Shown piece by piece: positions 36,225 through 44,756 of a stretch of DNA of 64,000 nt. The notes beneath the pieces are model-generated. The model ran no database searches and was not told the DNA's origin. It saw only the letters and a list, made by a program, of their open reading frames with translations. Every line of letters begins with the position of its first letter. Positions within the stretch are counted from its first letter, which is position 1. This DNA comes from Petrimonas sp. (GTDB taxonomy: Bacteria > Bacteroidota > Bacteroidia > Bacteroidales > Dysgonomonadaceae): contig DUNG01000023.1 in NCBI GenBank assembly GCA_012839475.1, forward strand, positions 62,001 to 126,000, written 5' to 3'. A program made the position numbers and the translations under genes.

Positions 36225-37667
36225 ATGACTGAGTCCTCCTTGAAACATAAGACTACCGTTTCCCTCTTCTGGAGCTTTCTGGATAAGTTCGGGCAGCAGT
36301 TGCTCAATTTCGTGAGCATGCTGGTGCTTATGAACATCATTGCACCGGATGCTTACGGGATGATTGGGTCACTTGCGCTCTTCACGGCGTTTTCGACTAT
36401 CCTGATCGACAGCGGCTTCGGGAGGGTACTCATCAACCGCAAGGAGGTCTCCCGAAGCGACTACAGCGCGGTATTTTATTTCAACGTGGGGCTGAGCGTT
36501 CTAATCTACTTGATTCTTTTTTTCGCGAGCCCGCTGATTGCTAACCTGTTTAACACCCCGGCCCTCGTACCCATCGCGAGAGTGCTGTTTTTGATGCTTA
36601 TCTTTAACGCGTTCGGGTTGATTCAGCAGACCCTTTTCACGAAGGATGCCGATTTCAAGACGCTTACCCGGGTCAACATCTCGGCGCTGTTGATGGCCGA
36701 CGTGGTGGCCATCGTGCTGGCGCTCCTCGGGATGGGCGTCTGGGCGCTGGTTGCTCAGCTCACGCTGTACGCGCTGCTGCGAACCATCTTCCTGTGGGTC
36801 CGCTCACCGTGGAGACCTATTCGGGGCTTTGCCTTCTCTCGCCTGAAGAAGTACTTTGACCTTGGTTACAAGCTGTTGTTGTCCAACACGATCGCTACGA
36901 CCATGAACAATATCTACCCCAGCCTAATCGCGTTGTTCCACCCGATGAGCCAGGTGGCCTACTTCAACCAGGCGAAGAAGTATCAGGAGATACCGTTTCT
37001 CACGCTTTCCAACACGTTTCGCTCCGTGGCCATGCTGATTCTCTCCCTGGTCAACGAGCAGTCGGATCGTTTGCAACGGGTGGTTCGCAAGTTGATCAAA
37101 TCAATCGCGTTCCTCTCTTTCCCGATCGCTTTTCTGATGATCCTTATCGCCGAGCCCACGTTCCACCTTTTCTTTAGGGAGAAATGGATGGCGTCGGTAC
37201 CCTACTTCCAAGTGTTGACGCTGGGGGGGATGCTGTTGCCCTTCACCTTTATATTTAACGAGTTGTTTATCGCGAAAGAGCGGGCAGCCCTCTTCCTGGG
37301 TATCGAGGGGGTGAAGGCTGTACTCTTGGTTCTCCTGATCATGCTTCTCTTCCCTAAGGGGATCATGGGATTGGCGGTCAGCTGGGTTATCTACATGGCC
37401 ATCACCCTGCTCTTGTCGGTTCTCCTCTCCGGGAAAGTGATTCACTATTCCCTGGTGCACTTTGTTAGGGACACCTTCCCTTATCTGTTCATTGCGCTTA
37501 TTAGCGCGGGGGCGGCTTACTGGGCGACCCGGCGGCTGGAGGGCGACCTCCTCCTTATCCTAGCCAACGCCCTGCTGGTTGGGGTACTTTACATCGCGCT
37601 CTGCAAGCTGTTGAAGTTGGAGATGACAGAAGAGATTGACAACTGGTTCAGAAAAAAACGAATATGA
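36225..37667 (+). CDS. Wzx-type polysaccharide flippase (MOP superfamily)
   Basis: The product has 480 residues and about 12-14 membrane segments. I chose the ATG at 36225 (MTESSLKHKTTVSLFWSFLDKF); an upstream TTG at 36207 in frame is less likely. The amphipathic KTTVSLFWSFLDKFGQQ start and the repeated helix pairs are typical of RfbX/Wzx exporters that flip lipid-linked oligosaccharide across the inner membrane. It overlaps the next methyltransferase gene by 4 nt. It faces away from the GT4 operon. Confidence 0.9.
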   Translation: MTESSLKHKTTVSLFWSFLDKFGQQLLNFVSMLVLMNIIAPDAYGMIGSLALFTAFSTILIDSGFGRVLINRKEVSRSDYSAVFYFNVGLSVLIYLILFFASPLIANLFNTPALVPIARVLFLMLIFNAFGLIQQTLFTKDADFKTLTRVNISALLMADVVAIVLALLGMGVWALVAQLTLYALLRTIFLWVRSPWRPIRGFAFSRLKKYFDLGYKLLLSNTIATTMNNIYPSLIALFHPMSQVAYFNQAKKYQEIPFLTLSNTFRSVAMLILSLVNEQSDRLQRVVRKLIKSIAFLSFPIAFLMILIAEPTFHLFFREKWMASVPYFQVLTLGGMLLPFTFIFNELFIAKERAALFLGIEGVKAVLLVLLIMLLFPKGIMGLAVSWVIYMAITLLLSVLLSGKVIHYSLVHFVRDTFPYLFIALISAGAAYWATRRLEGDLLLILANALLVGVLYIALCKLLKLEMTEEIDNWFRKKRI

Positions 37668-38371
37668 GAGATTGGCTATTATATATTCGCTTCGCGTTTC
37701 GTTACGCGTGGGAGAACGACACGCTGAGGCACGTGAAACATTTTCAACGTTGGTATAAGGATACCCGTTCGGGTGGCAGCGCGCTCGACCGGGAACTGCC
37801 GTGGATGACCTATGACGCGATCGACTTCCTGGGCTCCATCTGCACCCCCGGGTCGGTAGTGTTCGAGTGGGGATCCGGTGGCTCCACGCTCTTCTTGGCC
37901 AAACGATGCCGGCACGTCACCAGCGTTGAGCATGACTCGAAGTGGAGTGGTTACCTACGGGAGAGGCTGGAGACGCTCGGCGTGGACAACGTGGACTACA
38001 AAGAGATCCCTGGTGAAAAGATCGCCGACTGGGAAGCGAGGGATTACCGGAACCCGGATGACTTCGTTTCCGGGGACAAAGGTTCGGTCGGCCTCTCGTT
38101 CGAGCGCTACGTGAAGGCCATCGATCCGTTTCCCGGGGGGTCGTTCGACATCGTGGTGGTGGACGGGAGGGTGCGGAACGGCTGCGTGAAGCGTGCCATC
38201 CCGCATGTGAAGCGAGGGGGTTACCTTGTGGTGGACAACAGCGAGCGGGCGTATTACCTGGAGGGAGTGCCAGAACTTCAGGATACGGCCGTGTGGGAGA
38301 AACAGGAGTTCCAGGGGCCGATCTTCTTCCAACACGCGTTTAGCCGAACCAGTTTTTTCAAGAAACGGTAA
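37664..38371 (+). CDS. SAM-dependent methyltransferase
   Basis: The product has 235 residues. VFEWGSGGSTLFLAKR is the SAM loop, and SVEHDSKW plus FDIVVVDGRVRNGCV complete the class I fold. The start ATG overlaps the flippase stop (ATGA), which ties it to polysaccharide synthesis. The 3' end (CAGTTTTTTCAAGAAACGG) is repeated about 66 nt downstream in noncoding sequence. The acceptor is unknown. Confidence 0.85.
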   Translation: MRDWLLYIRFAFRYAWENDTLRHVKHFQRWYKDTRSGGSALDRELPWMTYDAIDFLGSICTPGSVVFEWGSGGSTLFLAKRCRHVTSVEHDSKWSGYLRERLETLGVDNVDYKEIPGEKIADWEARDYRNPDDFVSGDKGSVGLSFERYVKAIDPFPGGSFDIVVVDGRVRNGCVKRAIPHVKRGGYLVVDNSERAYYLEGVPELQDTAVWEKQEFQGPIFFQHAFSRTSFFKKR

Positions 38372-38559
38372 TTTTTTGCAATCTTCCAGATTGCATGTGC
38401 TCACCAGCCTTACCCCAGTTTTTTCAAGAACGGTGATTTCTTGTTTCGTTGTCTCTTGTCGTTGTCTTGTTATCTTGTTTTTTGTTTTCCTGTCTTATCC
38501 ACCCTATTTTGCTTCTGCAAGGTGCGATGTAGGTGGGAAACGTGAAGTTTCCCCTTCGG
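38372..38559. other. Convergent intergenic region with duplicated gene end and hairpin
   Basis: The 188 nt between the methyltransferase and wecB hold a near-copy (38416-38440) of the methyltransferase 3' end (38350-38375). They also hold a perfect 7-bp hairpin (GCAATCT, TCC, AGATTGC at 38378-38394). The rest is T-rich. No gene is supported. Confidence 0.55.
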
Positions 38560-39738
38560 TTATCTTCCGAGAAACTCAACGATGCGGCTCGACGCTTTCC
38601 CGTCGCCATACGGGTTGGTCGCCCGTGCCATGGCATCGTAATAGCTGCTATCTTCCAGCAAGCGGGAGATCTCCGAGACGATAAGGTGGTAATCGGTGCC
38701 GACCAGCTTCACGGTCCCTGCCTCCAGTGCTTCGGGGCGCTCGGTGGTGTCGCGCATGACGAGCACCGGCTTGCCCAAGCCGGGGGCCTCCTCCTGGATG
38801 CCCCCGCTGTCGGTCAGCACCATCGTGCTCCGGTTCATCAGGTAAACGAACGGGAGGTACTCCAGTGGTTCGATGAAGAAGACATTTTGACCCGGCGTTC
38901 TCCCAAATACCTGGCGGATGGGCTCGCGAACCCGGGGATTCAGGTGCATGGGGTAGATGAAGTCCACGTCAGGGAATTTTTCCGTCAACGTTTTGATCGC
39001 GTTACAGATGTTTTGGAACCCTTCACCGAAGTTTTCCCTTCGGTGTCCCGTGATAAGAACGAGCTTTCGGCCATCCTGTCCGGGAGATACAATGTTCTCG
39101 GTCATGTTTTTGGGAAGCCCGCTTTTCAATAGGGCCTCGTTGATCTCCCCTTGAATGGCAGGATTGTCCTTGATCTTGTCGATGACCATGTACAGGGCGT
39201 CGATCACGGTGTTGCCCGTAACGGCGATAGCGGCTTCATCAACGCCTTCGTTCAGCAAGTTTTGCCTGCTCAGGGGGGTGGGCGAAAAGTGGCAGGTGGC
39301 GATGCGGCTGGTGATCTGCCGGTTCATCTCTTCGGGCCACGGGCTATACGGGTCGTGGGTACGCAACCCCGCTTCAACGTGGGCCACCGGCACCTGCTGG
39401 TAGAAGGCGGCCAGCGCCGCGGCCATGGAGGTGGTGGTATCACCGTGCACCAACACCCAGTCGGGTTGGGTCTCCTTTAGCACGTCGCGCAATCCAACCA
39501 GCACGCGTGCCGTTACATCGTAGAGGTCTTGCCCGTGCTTCATGATGTTGAGGTCGTACTGGGGTACTATCTCGAACAGCCGCAATACCTGGTCGAGCAT
39601 CTCCCGGTGTTGACCGGTCACGCAGACCAAGGTTTCGTACCGGTCGGGTTGTTTTTCAAACTCCTTGACCAGTGGGGCCATCTTGATGGCCTCGGGGCGG
39701 GTGCCGAACACGAGTAGGACTCTTTGTCTCTTTTCCAT
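38560..39738 (-). CDS. wecB: UDP-N-acetylglucosamine 2-epimerase
   Basis: The product has 392 residues from the ATG at 39738 (MEKRQRVLLVFGTRPEAIK). Non-hydrolysing epimerase motifs are FGTRPEAIKMAPLV, VHGDTTTSMAAALAAF, HVEAGLRT and DSGGIQEEAPGLGKPVLVMR. It interconverts UDP-GlcNAc and UDP-ManNAc in the cytosol. The dehydrogenase that uses its product is encoded 4 nt upstream on the same strand, so the pair supplies UDP-ManNAcA. Confidence 0.95.
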   Translation of the reverse strand: MEKRQRVLLVFGTRPEAIKMAPLVKEFEKQPDRYETLVCVTGQHREMLDQVLRLFEIVPQYDLNIMKHGQDLYDVTARVLVGLRDVLKETQPDWVLVHGDTTTSMAAALAAFYQQVPVAHVEAGLRTHDPYSPWPEEMNRQITSRIATCHFSPTPLSRQNLLNEGVDEAAIAVTGNTVIDALYMVIDKIKDNPAIQGEINEALLKSGLPKNMTENIVSPGQDGRKLVLITGHRRENFGEGFQNICNAIKTLTEKFPDVDFIYPMHLNPRVREPIRQVFGRTPGQNVFFIEPLEYLPFVYLMNRSTMVLTDSGGIQEEAPGLGKPVLVMRDTTERPEALEAGTVKLVGTDYHLIVSEISRLLEDSSYYDAMARATNPYGDGKASSRIVEFLGR

Positions 39739-39742
39739 GAGT

Positions 39743-40948
39743 TTATCGTTTAAAAACACCACAAAAATCGAGGATCACCTTGTCGTCCCGCCAGGGGAGC
39801 TCCTTGAACGGGTCATGCGCCACGAGGAACACCGCGATGTCCGCTTGCTCGTAGGCCTCCCGGTAATCCGTAAGTTTGAATACCTTATGCTCCTGTATAT
39901 TGGGTTCGACGATCAGGAAGTCGCCGTCGTTATGGGCCTGCATCACCCGGGTGGCGATGTATTTGGCGGGCGACTCGCGCAGGTCGTCCACGTTGGGTTT
40001 GAACGCGAGTCCCATTAAGGCGACCACCGGCTTCTTGTGGTTGGTCAGTTCGAACTCCTTGATGGCGTTTTCCGTTTTTTCCGTACACCAGAAGGCTTTA
40101 TAGTTGTTGACCTCACGTGCCTTACCAATCAGCTGGGATTCAAATGGAAAGTCGGCCGTGATAAAATAGGGGTCCACTGCGATGCAGTGGCCGCCCACGC
40201 CGCTCCCGGGCTGAAGGATGGTTACCCTGGGGTGCTTGTTGGCCAGCTCGATAAGTTCCCACACGTTTATGCCCGCTTTATCACATATGATGGAGAGTTC
40301 GTTGGCGAACGCGATTTGCACGTCGCGCGAGGCGTTCTCCACCAGCTTGCACATCTCCGCGGTGGGGGCATTGGTCTCGTGGAGCGTACCCTTTACGAAC
40401 CGGCGGTAGAAATCGACCGCTTTCCGGGTAGATGTTTCGTTCATTCCACCGATGACCCTGTCGTTGTGTTCCAGCTCGTACAACGTGTTCCCGGGCATCA
40501 CCCGCTCGGGGCAGTAGCTAATGTGAAACGCGTCCTTCAGGTCGGGGCGCTCGGAAAAAATCAAACCGGCCACCTTCTCGGTAGTACCCACGGGGCAGGT
40601 AGATTCGATAATCAGTAGGTCTCCCTGCTTAAAGCAGGAGATCGCGCTCCGCACGGCAGCCAAGACGTAGGAGATATCCGGCTCGTGGTTCCCCTTGAAG
40701 GGGGTGGGTACGGCCAGGATGAACACGTCGCTGGGACGTGGAGTAGTATAGGCTTTCAGCATTCCTGCCGCAACCACCTTGCTACATAGCACATCCAGGC
40801 CCGGTTCGGTAAAATGGACTTTCCCCGCGTTGACTCCATCCACGATTGAGGCGTTAGTGTCTACCCCGGCTACCTTGATGCCGGCATCAGCAGCAAGCAC
40901 GGCGGTCGGTAAGCCAATGTACCCCAGTCCAATTATACATGCTTCCAT
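39743..40948 (-). CDS. wecC: UDP-N-acetyl-D-mannosamine dehydrogenase
   Basis: The product has 401 residues from the ATG at 40948 (MEACIIGLGYIGLPTAVLAA). The NAD fold (GLGYIGLP), the STCPVGTTEK block and the catalytic Cys in GSGVGGHCIAVDPYF mark the UDP-sugar dehydrogenase family. The wecB neighbour points to UDP-ManNAc as substrate, giving UDP-ManNAcA by two oxidations. It lies 25 nt after the GT4 gene. Another UDP-HexNAc is possible as substrate. Confidence 0.93.
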   Translation of the reverse strand: MEACIIGLGYIGLPTAVLAADAGIKVAGVDTNASIVDGVNAGKVHFTEPGLDVLCSKVVAAGMLKAYTTPRPSDVFILAVPTPFKGNHEPDISYVLAAVRSAISCFKQGDLLIIESTCPVGTTEKVAGLIFSERPDLKDAFHISYCPERVMPGNTLYELEHNDRVIGGMNETSTRKAVDFYRRFVKGTLHETNAPTAEMCKLVENASRDVQIAFANELSIICDKAGINVWELIELANKHPRVTILQPGSGVGGHCIAVDPYFITADFPFESQLIGKAREVNNYKAFWCTEKTENAIKEFELTNHKKPVVALMGLAFKPNVDDLRESPAKYIATRVMQAHNDGDFLIVEPNIQEHKVFKLTDYREAYEQADIAVFLVAHDPFKELPWRDDKVILDFCGVFKR

Positions 40949-40973
40949 ATTGCTTTCTTTTATAGTAGTCTGT

Positions 40974-42344
40974 TTAATAATCACGTCTGTTGTTCATCGG
41001 TTGCTCGTTTGAGGGGGATGCTTGTAAAGGCTCGCTTGTCTTCAAGTTCAACGGTCTGACCGACTTCTGTTCGTCTGTGGAGATGCCTAAAGAGGAGGTA
41101 GAGGCAATCTCCTCACCAGGGACCATCCGATTCCCTGAGACGATTTTGCAAAAGGCGTGGATATAGCGTTCGCTTACGGTGTCGAGGTTGACCTTATCGC
41201 GGATCACTTTCCAGGCCGCTTTCCCCATCTTTACCGCTCGTTCCGGCTCTTCGAACAGGATGGTTAGCTTGGCCGCGAGGTCGTCGGCGTCGTTCTCTTT
41301 GAAGAAGAAGCCGTTTTCGCCATCGATGACCAGGTCGCGTTCAGTACCATCGCAAACCGAGCAGATCACGGGTAACCCGAAGGTCATGGCGTCGTTGATG
41401 GATAGTCCTCCCATCCCGGCTAGGGTGTACACAGCCGAAGATGTGAGGTATGAGGCAATCTGTGCGTAGTCGTAGATCGCCCCGGTAAACAGCACTTTCC
41501 CGGTTAGGTTCAAGGCGGCCGCTTGCTGTTTCAACGGCTCCAGCTCCGGACCGTCACCAATAATCACCAGTTCCGCCTCCGGGAATCGCGGGAGCACTTT
41601 TGCGAAGGTCTCCATGAGCAGGTCGACCCGCTTCCACTTCACCAAGCGCCCCACGTGAATAACCCGGTGGGGGTTCCTCTTCTGAGGCGTACCCGCTTCG
41701 GTTAGTCGCTGTTTGATAGCAAATAGCTCGTCCGTGTCGTTGGCGTTGTAGGTAACAAACACCTTGTCCGCCGCGATGCCGTAGGTGGGCATAATCTCCT
41801 TCCCCACAGTGGCGTAAGCGAGCGCCCCATCTGCCCGTCGGTAGCAGTACCGGCGGATACGCGCAAGCACCCATTGGCGGAACAGGAAGAGCGGCTGCTC
41901 GTTTAAAAGCCTCATCCCTTCATCAAAAAAGCGGTGCTCTTTAAAGAAAGCGCTCACTGCCCCGTAAGGGGGTACCCGGAACGGGATTTCGCGGATCACC
42001 AGCTTCGTGTTCGTCGCCTTTATGGCTTTTCGTAACGCCGGTTGAAAGAAAAACTGCAAGAAGTAGGGCCACCCCATTACCACGATATTGGGTCGCTCCT
42101 CAAGGAGAATGGCAGGCAGGCGGGGAAAGTAGGGTTTCCCAAGGATTGCCCTCTTCTCTTCCGCCTGAATCACTTTGTAACAACTGGGGGCGTCATCAAT
42201 GAGCTTCACGTTTTGCCCCAGCGAAAGCCCCTTGCCCTTGGGAATCATCACGGAGATATCGACTCCCTTGCGCGCCAGCGTCCTAAGCGTGGCGTCGTAA
42301 TAGGGGGGAATCCCACCAAAGGCGTAGAGTACTTTGATATTCAT
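40974..42344 (-). CDS. Family 4 glycosyltransferase
   Basis: The product has 456 residues from the ATG at 42344 (MNIKVLYAFGGIPPYYDAT). The longer frame adds 14 residues and covers no recognised sequence. The C-terminal GT-B half is clear: VIHVGRLVKWKRVDLLMETF, VIIGDGPELEPL and DAMTFGLPVICSVCDGTERDLV. The last 50 residues are a hydrophilic Ser/Pro-rich tail unlike the catalytic fold. It is the first gene of the GT4-wecC-wecB operon. It may transfer ManNAcA, which is inference from context. Confidence 0.88.
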   Translation of the reverse strand: MNIKVLYAFGGIPPYYDATLRTLARKGVDISVMIPKGKGLSLGQNVKLIDDAPSCYKVIQAEEKRAILGKPYFPRLPAILLEERPNIVVMGWPYFLQFFFQPALRKAIKATNTKLVIREIPFRVPPYGAVSAFFKEHRFFDEGMRLLNEQPLFLFRQWVLARIRRYCYRRADGALAYATVGKEIMPTYGIAADKVFVTYNANDTDELFAIKQRLTEAGTPQKRNPHRVIHVGRLVKWKRVDLLMETFAKVLPRFPEAELVIIGDGPELEPLKQQAAALNLTGKVLFTGAIYDYAQIASYLTSSAVYTLAGMGGLSINDAMTFGLPVICSVCDGTERDLVIDGENGFFFKENDADDLAAKLTILFEEPERAVKMGKAAWKVIRDKVNLDTVSERYIHAFCKIVSGNRMVPGEEIASTSSLGISTDEQKSVRPLNLKTSEPLQASPSNEQPMNNRRDY

Positions 42345-42425
42345 ACAGGCAATTAAGTCAACGTAGGTCCAACGTGACAACCTCATGATTCACGTCAATA
42401 TCGATGAGGCTGCATCGATTGCACA

Positions 42426-42454
42426 CAAAAGTACAAAAAACTTGCGTACCCAAA
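42426..42454 (-). promoter_or_regulatory. Promoter of the GT4-wecC-wecB operon
   Basis: On the minus strand TTTG (42454-42451), a 17-nt spacer and TACTTTTG (42433-42426). The leader would be about 75 nt. Confidence 0.45.
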
Positions 42455-42604
42455 AATCTTCACGATATTTGCAATTGGAAACAGCTACACTTTACGATGG
42501 GTACAAAGGGATAAAACATATGGTCCCAGGGTAAAGCTGATATACATAGAGAAATAATGCGCCTTGAACACTTTTTGAAACTTTATCTATAATGATATAT
42601 TATC

Positions 42605-43720
42605 ATGACAACAAGAAGAGATTTTATTAAAACTTTGGCAGGCTCTTCCGCTGCTTTAGCTACCGGTGGTAGTTTATTGCAACTTAGCTCTTGCATGTCA
42701 AACAAAAGGGTAAGCAGGGAAAAGGATATCACTGCAGAAACGGCTCCCTTGTGGAAAGGTTTCAATCTATTGAACAAATTTGATCCGGATAGGCAATCAG
42801 CGTTCGACGAAAAAGATTTTGAGCTGATGGCTGAATGGGGATTTAATTTCGTGAGGATACCATTGTCCTATTGGTGCTGGAGCCAAGAAGAGGATTGGTA
42901 CAGGATAGACGAAAATATCCTTCAGGAAATCGACAAAGCGGTAGAGTATGGAAAACAGTACGGCCTGCATGTGAATTTAAATTTTCACCGGGTTCCCGGG
43001 TATTGCATCAATGCTCCAAAAGTACCTACCAATTTGTTCGAAGATGAAGCGCCGTTACAAGCTTGCATGCACCATTGGAGCACTTTTGCCAGCCGTTATA
43101 AAGGGGTTCCAAACAAAACGGTAAGCTTTAACCTAATCAATGAGGCCCCGTCTGTTGAAGCCGAAAAATATGATAAGGTCGCCAGGGCTTTGATTGGCTG
43201 TATTAGAGAAAAAGACCCCAACAGGCTGATAATAGTCGACGGTAAGGATGTTGGCAGGGTCCCGTTGATGACCTTAACGGATGTTCCTAATATCATCCAA
43301 AGCGGTAGGGGTTATGACCCCATGTTGATCTCTCATTTCAGGGCAGGATGGCCGGGAATGAAACAACTGATGGAGTTTCCCGAAGAGAAACTTCAATGGC
43401 CTTTAGTGGCAGATGGTGTAAAGTACGACAAAGAATACTTGAGAGAAAGCTCTATTTTACCTTGGAAAGAGTGGGTAGCCAAGGGAGGAAAAGTCCATAT
43501 TGGAGAGATGGGGTGTTTTAATAAAACCCCTCACAAAGTGGCATTGGCCTGGTTAGAGGATCTTTTCGAGCTGTTTAAGAAGCAAGGTTGGGGGTGGTCT
43601 TTATGGAACTTACACGGATCGTTCGGTGTTTTGGACAGCGAGCGCGAGGACGTGAAATATGAAAATTATAAAGGCCATAAACTTGACCGACAACTACTGG
43701 AGCTGCTGAAAAGGAGCTAA
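42605..43720 (+). CDS. Glycoside hydrolase family 5 enzyme with Tat-type lipoprotein signal
   Basis: The product has 371 residues. The N-terminus carries a twin-arginine motif (RRDFIK) followed by a lipobox-like LSSC (Cys 30), so export by Tat and lipid anchoring are likely. The GH5 barrel shows the acid/base Glu 180 in LINEAPS and the nucleophile Glu 301 in HIGEMG. It would cleave a beta-linked glycan such as cellulose, mannan or a related polymer. Codon use is visibly more AT-rich than the flanking polysaccharide genes. It stands alone between the wecB/C operon and the MBL hydrolase. Confidence 0.88.
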   Translation: MTTRRDFIKTLAGSSAALATGGSLLQLSSCMSNKRVSREKDITAETAPLWKGFNLLNKFDPDRQSAFDEKDFELMAEWGFNFVRIPLSYWCWSQEEDWYRIDENILQEIDKAVEYGKQYGLHVNLNFHRVPGYCINAPKVPTNLFEDEAPLQACMHHWSTFASRYKGVPNKTVSFNLINEAPSVEAEKYDKVARALIGCIREKDPNRLIIVDGKDVGRVPLMTLTDVPNIIQSGRGYDPMLISHFRAGWPGMKQLMEFPEEKLQWPLVADGVKYDKEYLRESSILPWKEWVAKGGKVHIGEMGCFNKTPHKVALAWLEDLFELFKKQGWGWSLWNLHGSFGVLDSEREDVKYENYKGHKLDRQLLELLKRS

Positions 43721-43740
43721 ATAACGGCTTAAAACATCAC

Positions 43741-43777
43741 AAGGAATAGATGCTCGCCAACAAAGAGGTGATTCCTT
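43741..43777 (+). terminator. Weak inverted repeat between converging genes
   Basis: AAGGAAT (43741-43747) pairs with ATTCCTT (43771-43777) across a 23-nt loop in the 73-nt gap between the GH5 and MBL genes. The loop is long and no T-run follows. Confidence 0.2.
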
Positions 43778-43793
43778 ACGGCAACCATACCTA

Positions 43794-44618
43794 TCAAAAC
43801 AGTACCCGGTGCGACAGCGTGTTTCGTTTAAGCACGTGCAGCGCCACGTCGCGGCCCACTTCGATCCCGTTACTGGAGAGATGCTTCTTCGTGGTTGCGT
43901 AAGCCAGCTCCGGGCTGTTGTTGTCGCCGCTCAAGTGGCAGAGCCATATGTTTCTCAGGTCGGGGGAGAAGGTGTTGGCCAGGAACTCGGCCGTCTGCCG
44001 GTTGCTGAGGTGCCCCGTTCCGGAGGTGATCCGCCGCTTCAGGTGAAGGGGGTACTTCCCGTTGCGTAGCATCTCTTCGTCGTAATTGCTCTCGATGACC
44101 AGGTGGTTGGCCTTGCCGGCGTAGTGTGCGACTTCATCGGTGATGGTTCCCACGTCGGTAGCCAGCGTGAGGGCTTGGTTGTGGAATTCGAAAAAGAAGC
44201 CGGAGTTGTCGTTGCTGTCATGCGGTACGTCGAACGCGGTAACCTGGATTCCTTCAATCTGAAATGGTTTCTCCTTTTCGATATGAACGGTGGAGCCATT
44301 GAGGCTATACCGTATCAGCCGGTTGTTGGCGATGCTTCGGTGCACCTCCCTCGTGGCGTAAACCGGGATGTGCATCTTCTCGCCGAAGTAGCCGACCGAT
44401 CGGATATGGTCGTAGTGATCGTGGGTAATCAGGACGGCCATGATGGTCGACAGGTCGACCCCATGTTCGGCCAACCGTTTCTTGGTTATCCGGGGCCCGA
44501 TACCGGCGTCAATCAGGATCCCGTAAGCGGGGTTACCCAGGTAGTAACAGTTACCGCTGCTACCGCTGCCAAGGCTGAAGAAAGAAAATCGCTCCGATGG
44601 AAAAAGTTCGTGCTGCAT
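43794..44618 (-). CDS. MBL-fold metallo-hydrolase (YycJ/WalJ-like)
   Basis: The product has 274 residues. The metal motif is HDHYDH (66-71). SLGSGSSGNCYYLG near the start and LSGDNNSPELAY near the end are typical of the YycJ group of metallo-beta-lactamase-fold proteins, thought to act on nucleic acids or phosphoesters. A TACCTTTG -7 box ends only 5 nt before the ATG, so the mRNA may be nearly leaderless. Substrate unknown. Confidence 0.9.
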   Translation of the reverse strand: MQHELFPSERFSFFSLGSGSSGNCYYLGNPAYGILIDAGIGPRITKKRLAEHGVDLSTIMAVLITHDHYDHIRSVGYFGEKMHIPVYATREVHRSIANNRLIRYSLNGSTVHIEKEKPFQIEGIQVTAFDVPHDSNDNSGFFFEFHNQALTLATDVGTITDEVAHYAGKANHLVIESNYDEEMLRNGKYPLHLKRRITSGTGHLSNRQTAEFLANTFSPDLRNIWLCHLSGDNNSPELAYATTKKHLSSNGIEVGRDVALHVLKRNTLSHRVLF

Positions 44619-44715
44619 ACCTGCAAAGGTAACGAATGAATCACTAAGAATAAAATTTTCGCCATTTATACCTTTCGATGAGGCGTAGCTTGCCGGGAAT
44701 GTACGTTTTTTTTCG

Positions 44716-44723
44716 TAGCTTTG
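44716..44723 (+). promoter_or_regulatory. Candidate -7 element of purD
   Basis: TAGCTTTG fits TAnnTTTG, with TTG at 44690-44692 (23-nt spacer). It lies 34 nt before the preferred purD start. Confidence 0.45.
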
Positions 44724-44756
44724 TCTGTTGTTTAACCATCAATGATGAACGATTGT

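Noticed and set aside
38372-38559. Classical terminator after the methyltransferase
   Set aside because: The 7-bp hairpin at 38378-38394 has its T-run before the stem on the plus strand and A-run after it on the minus strand, so it does not fit an intrinsic terminator.
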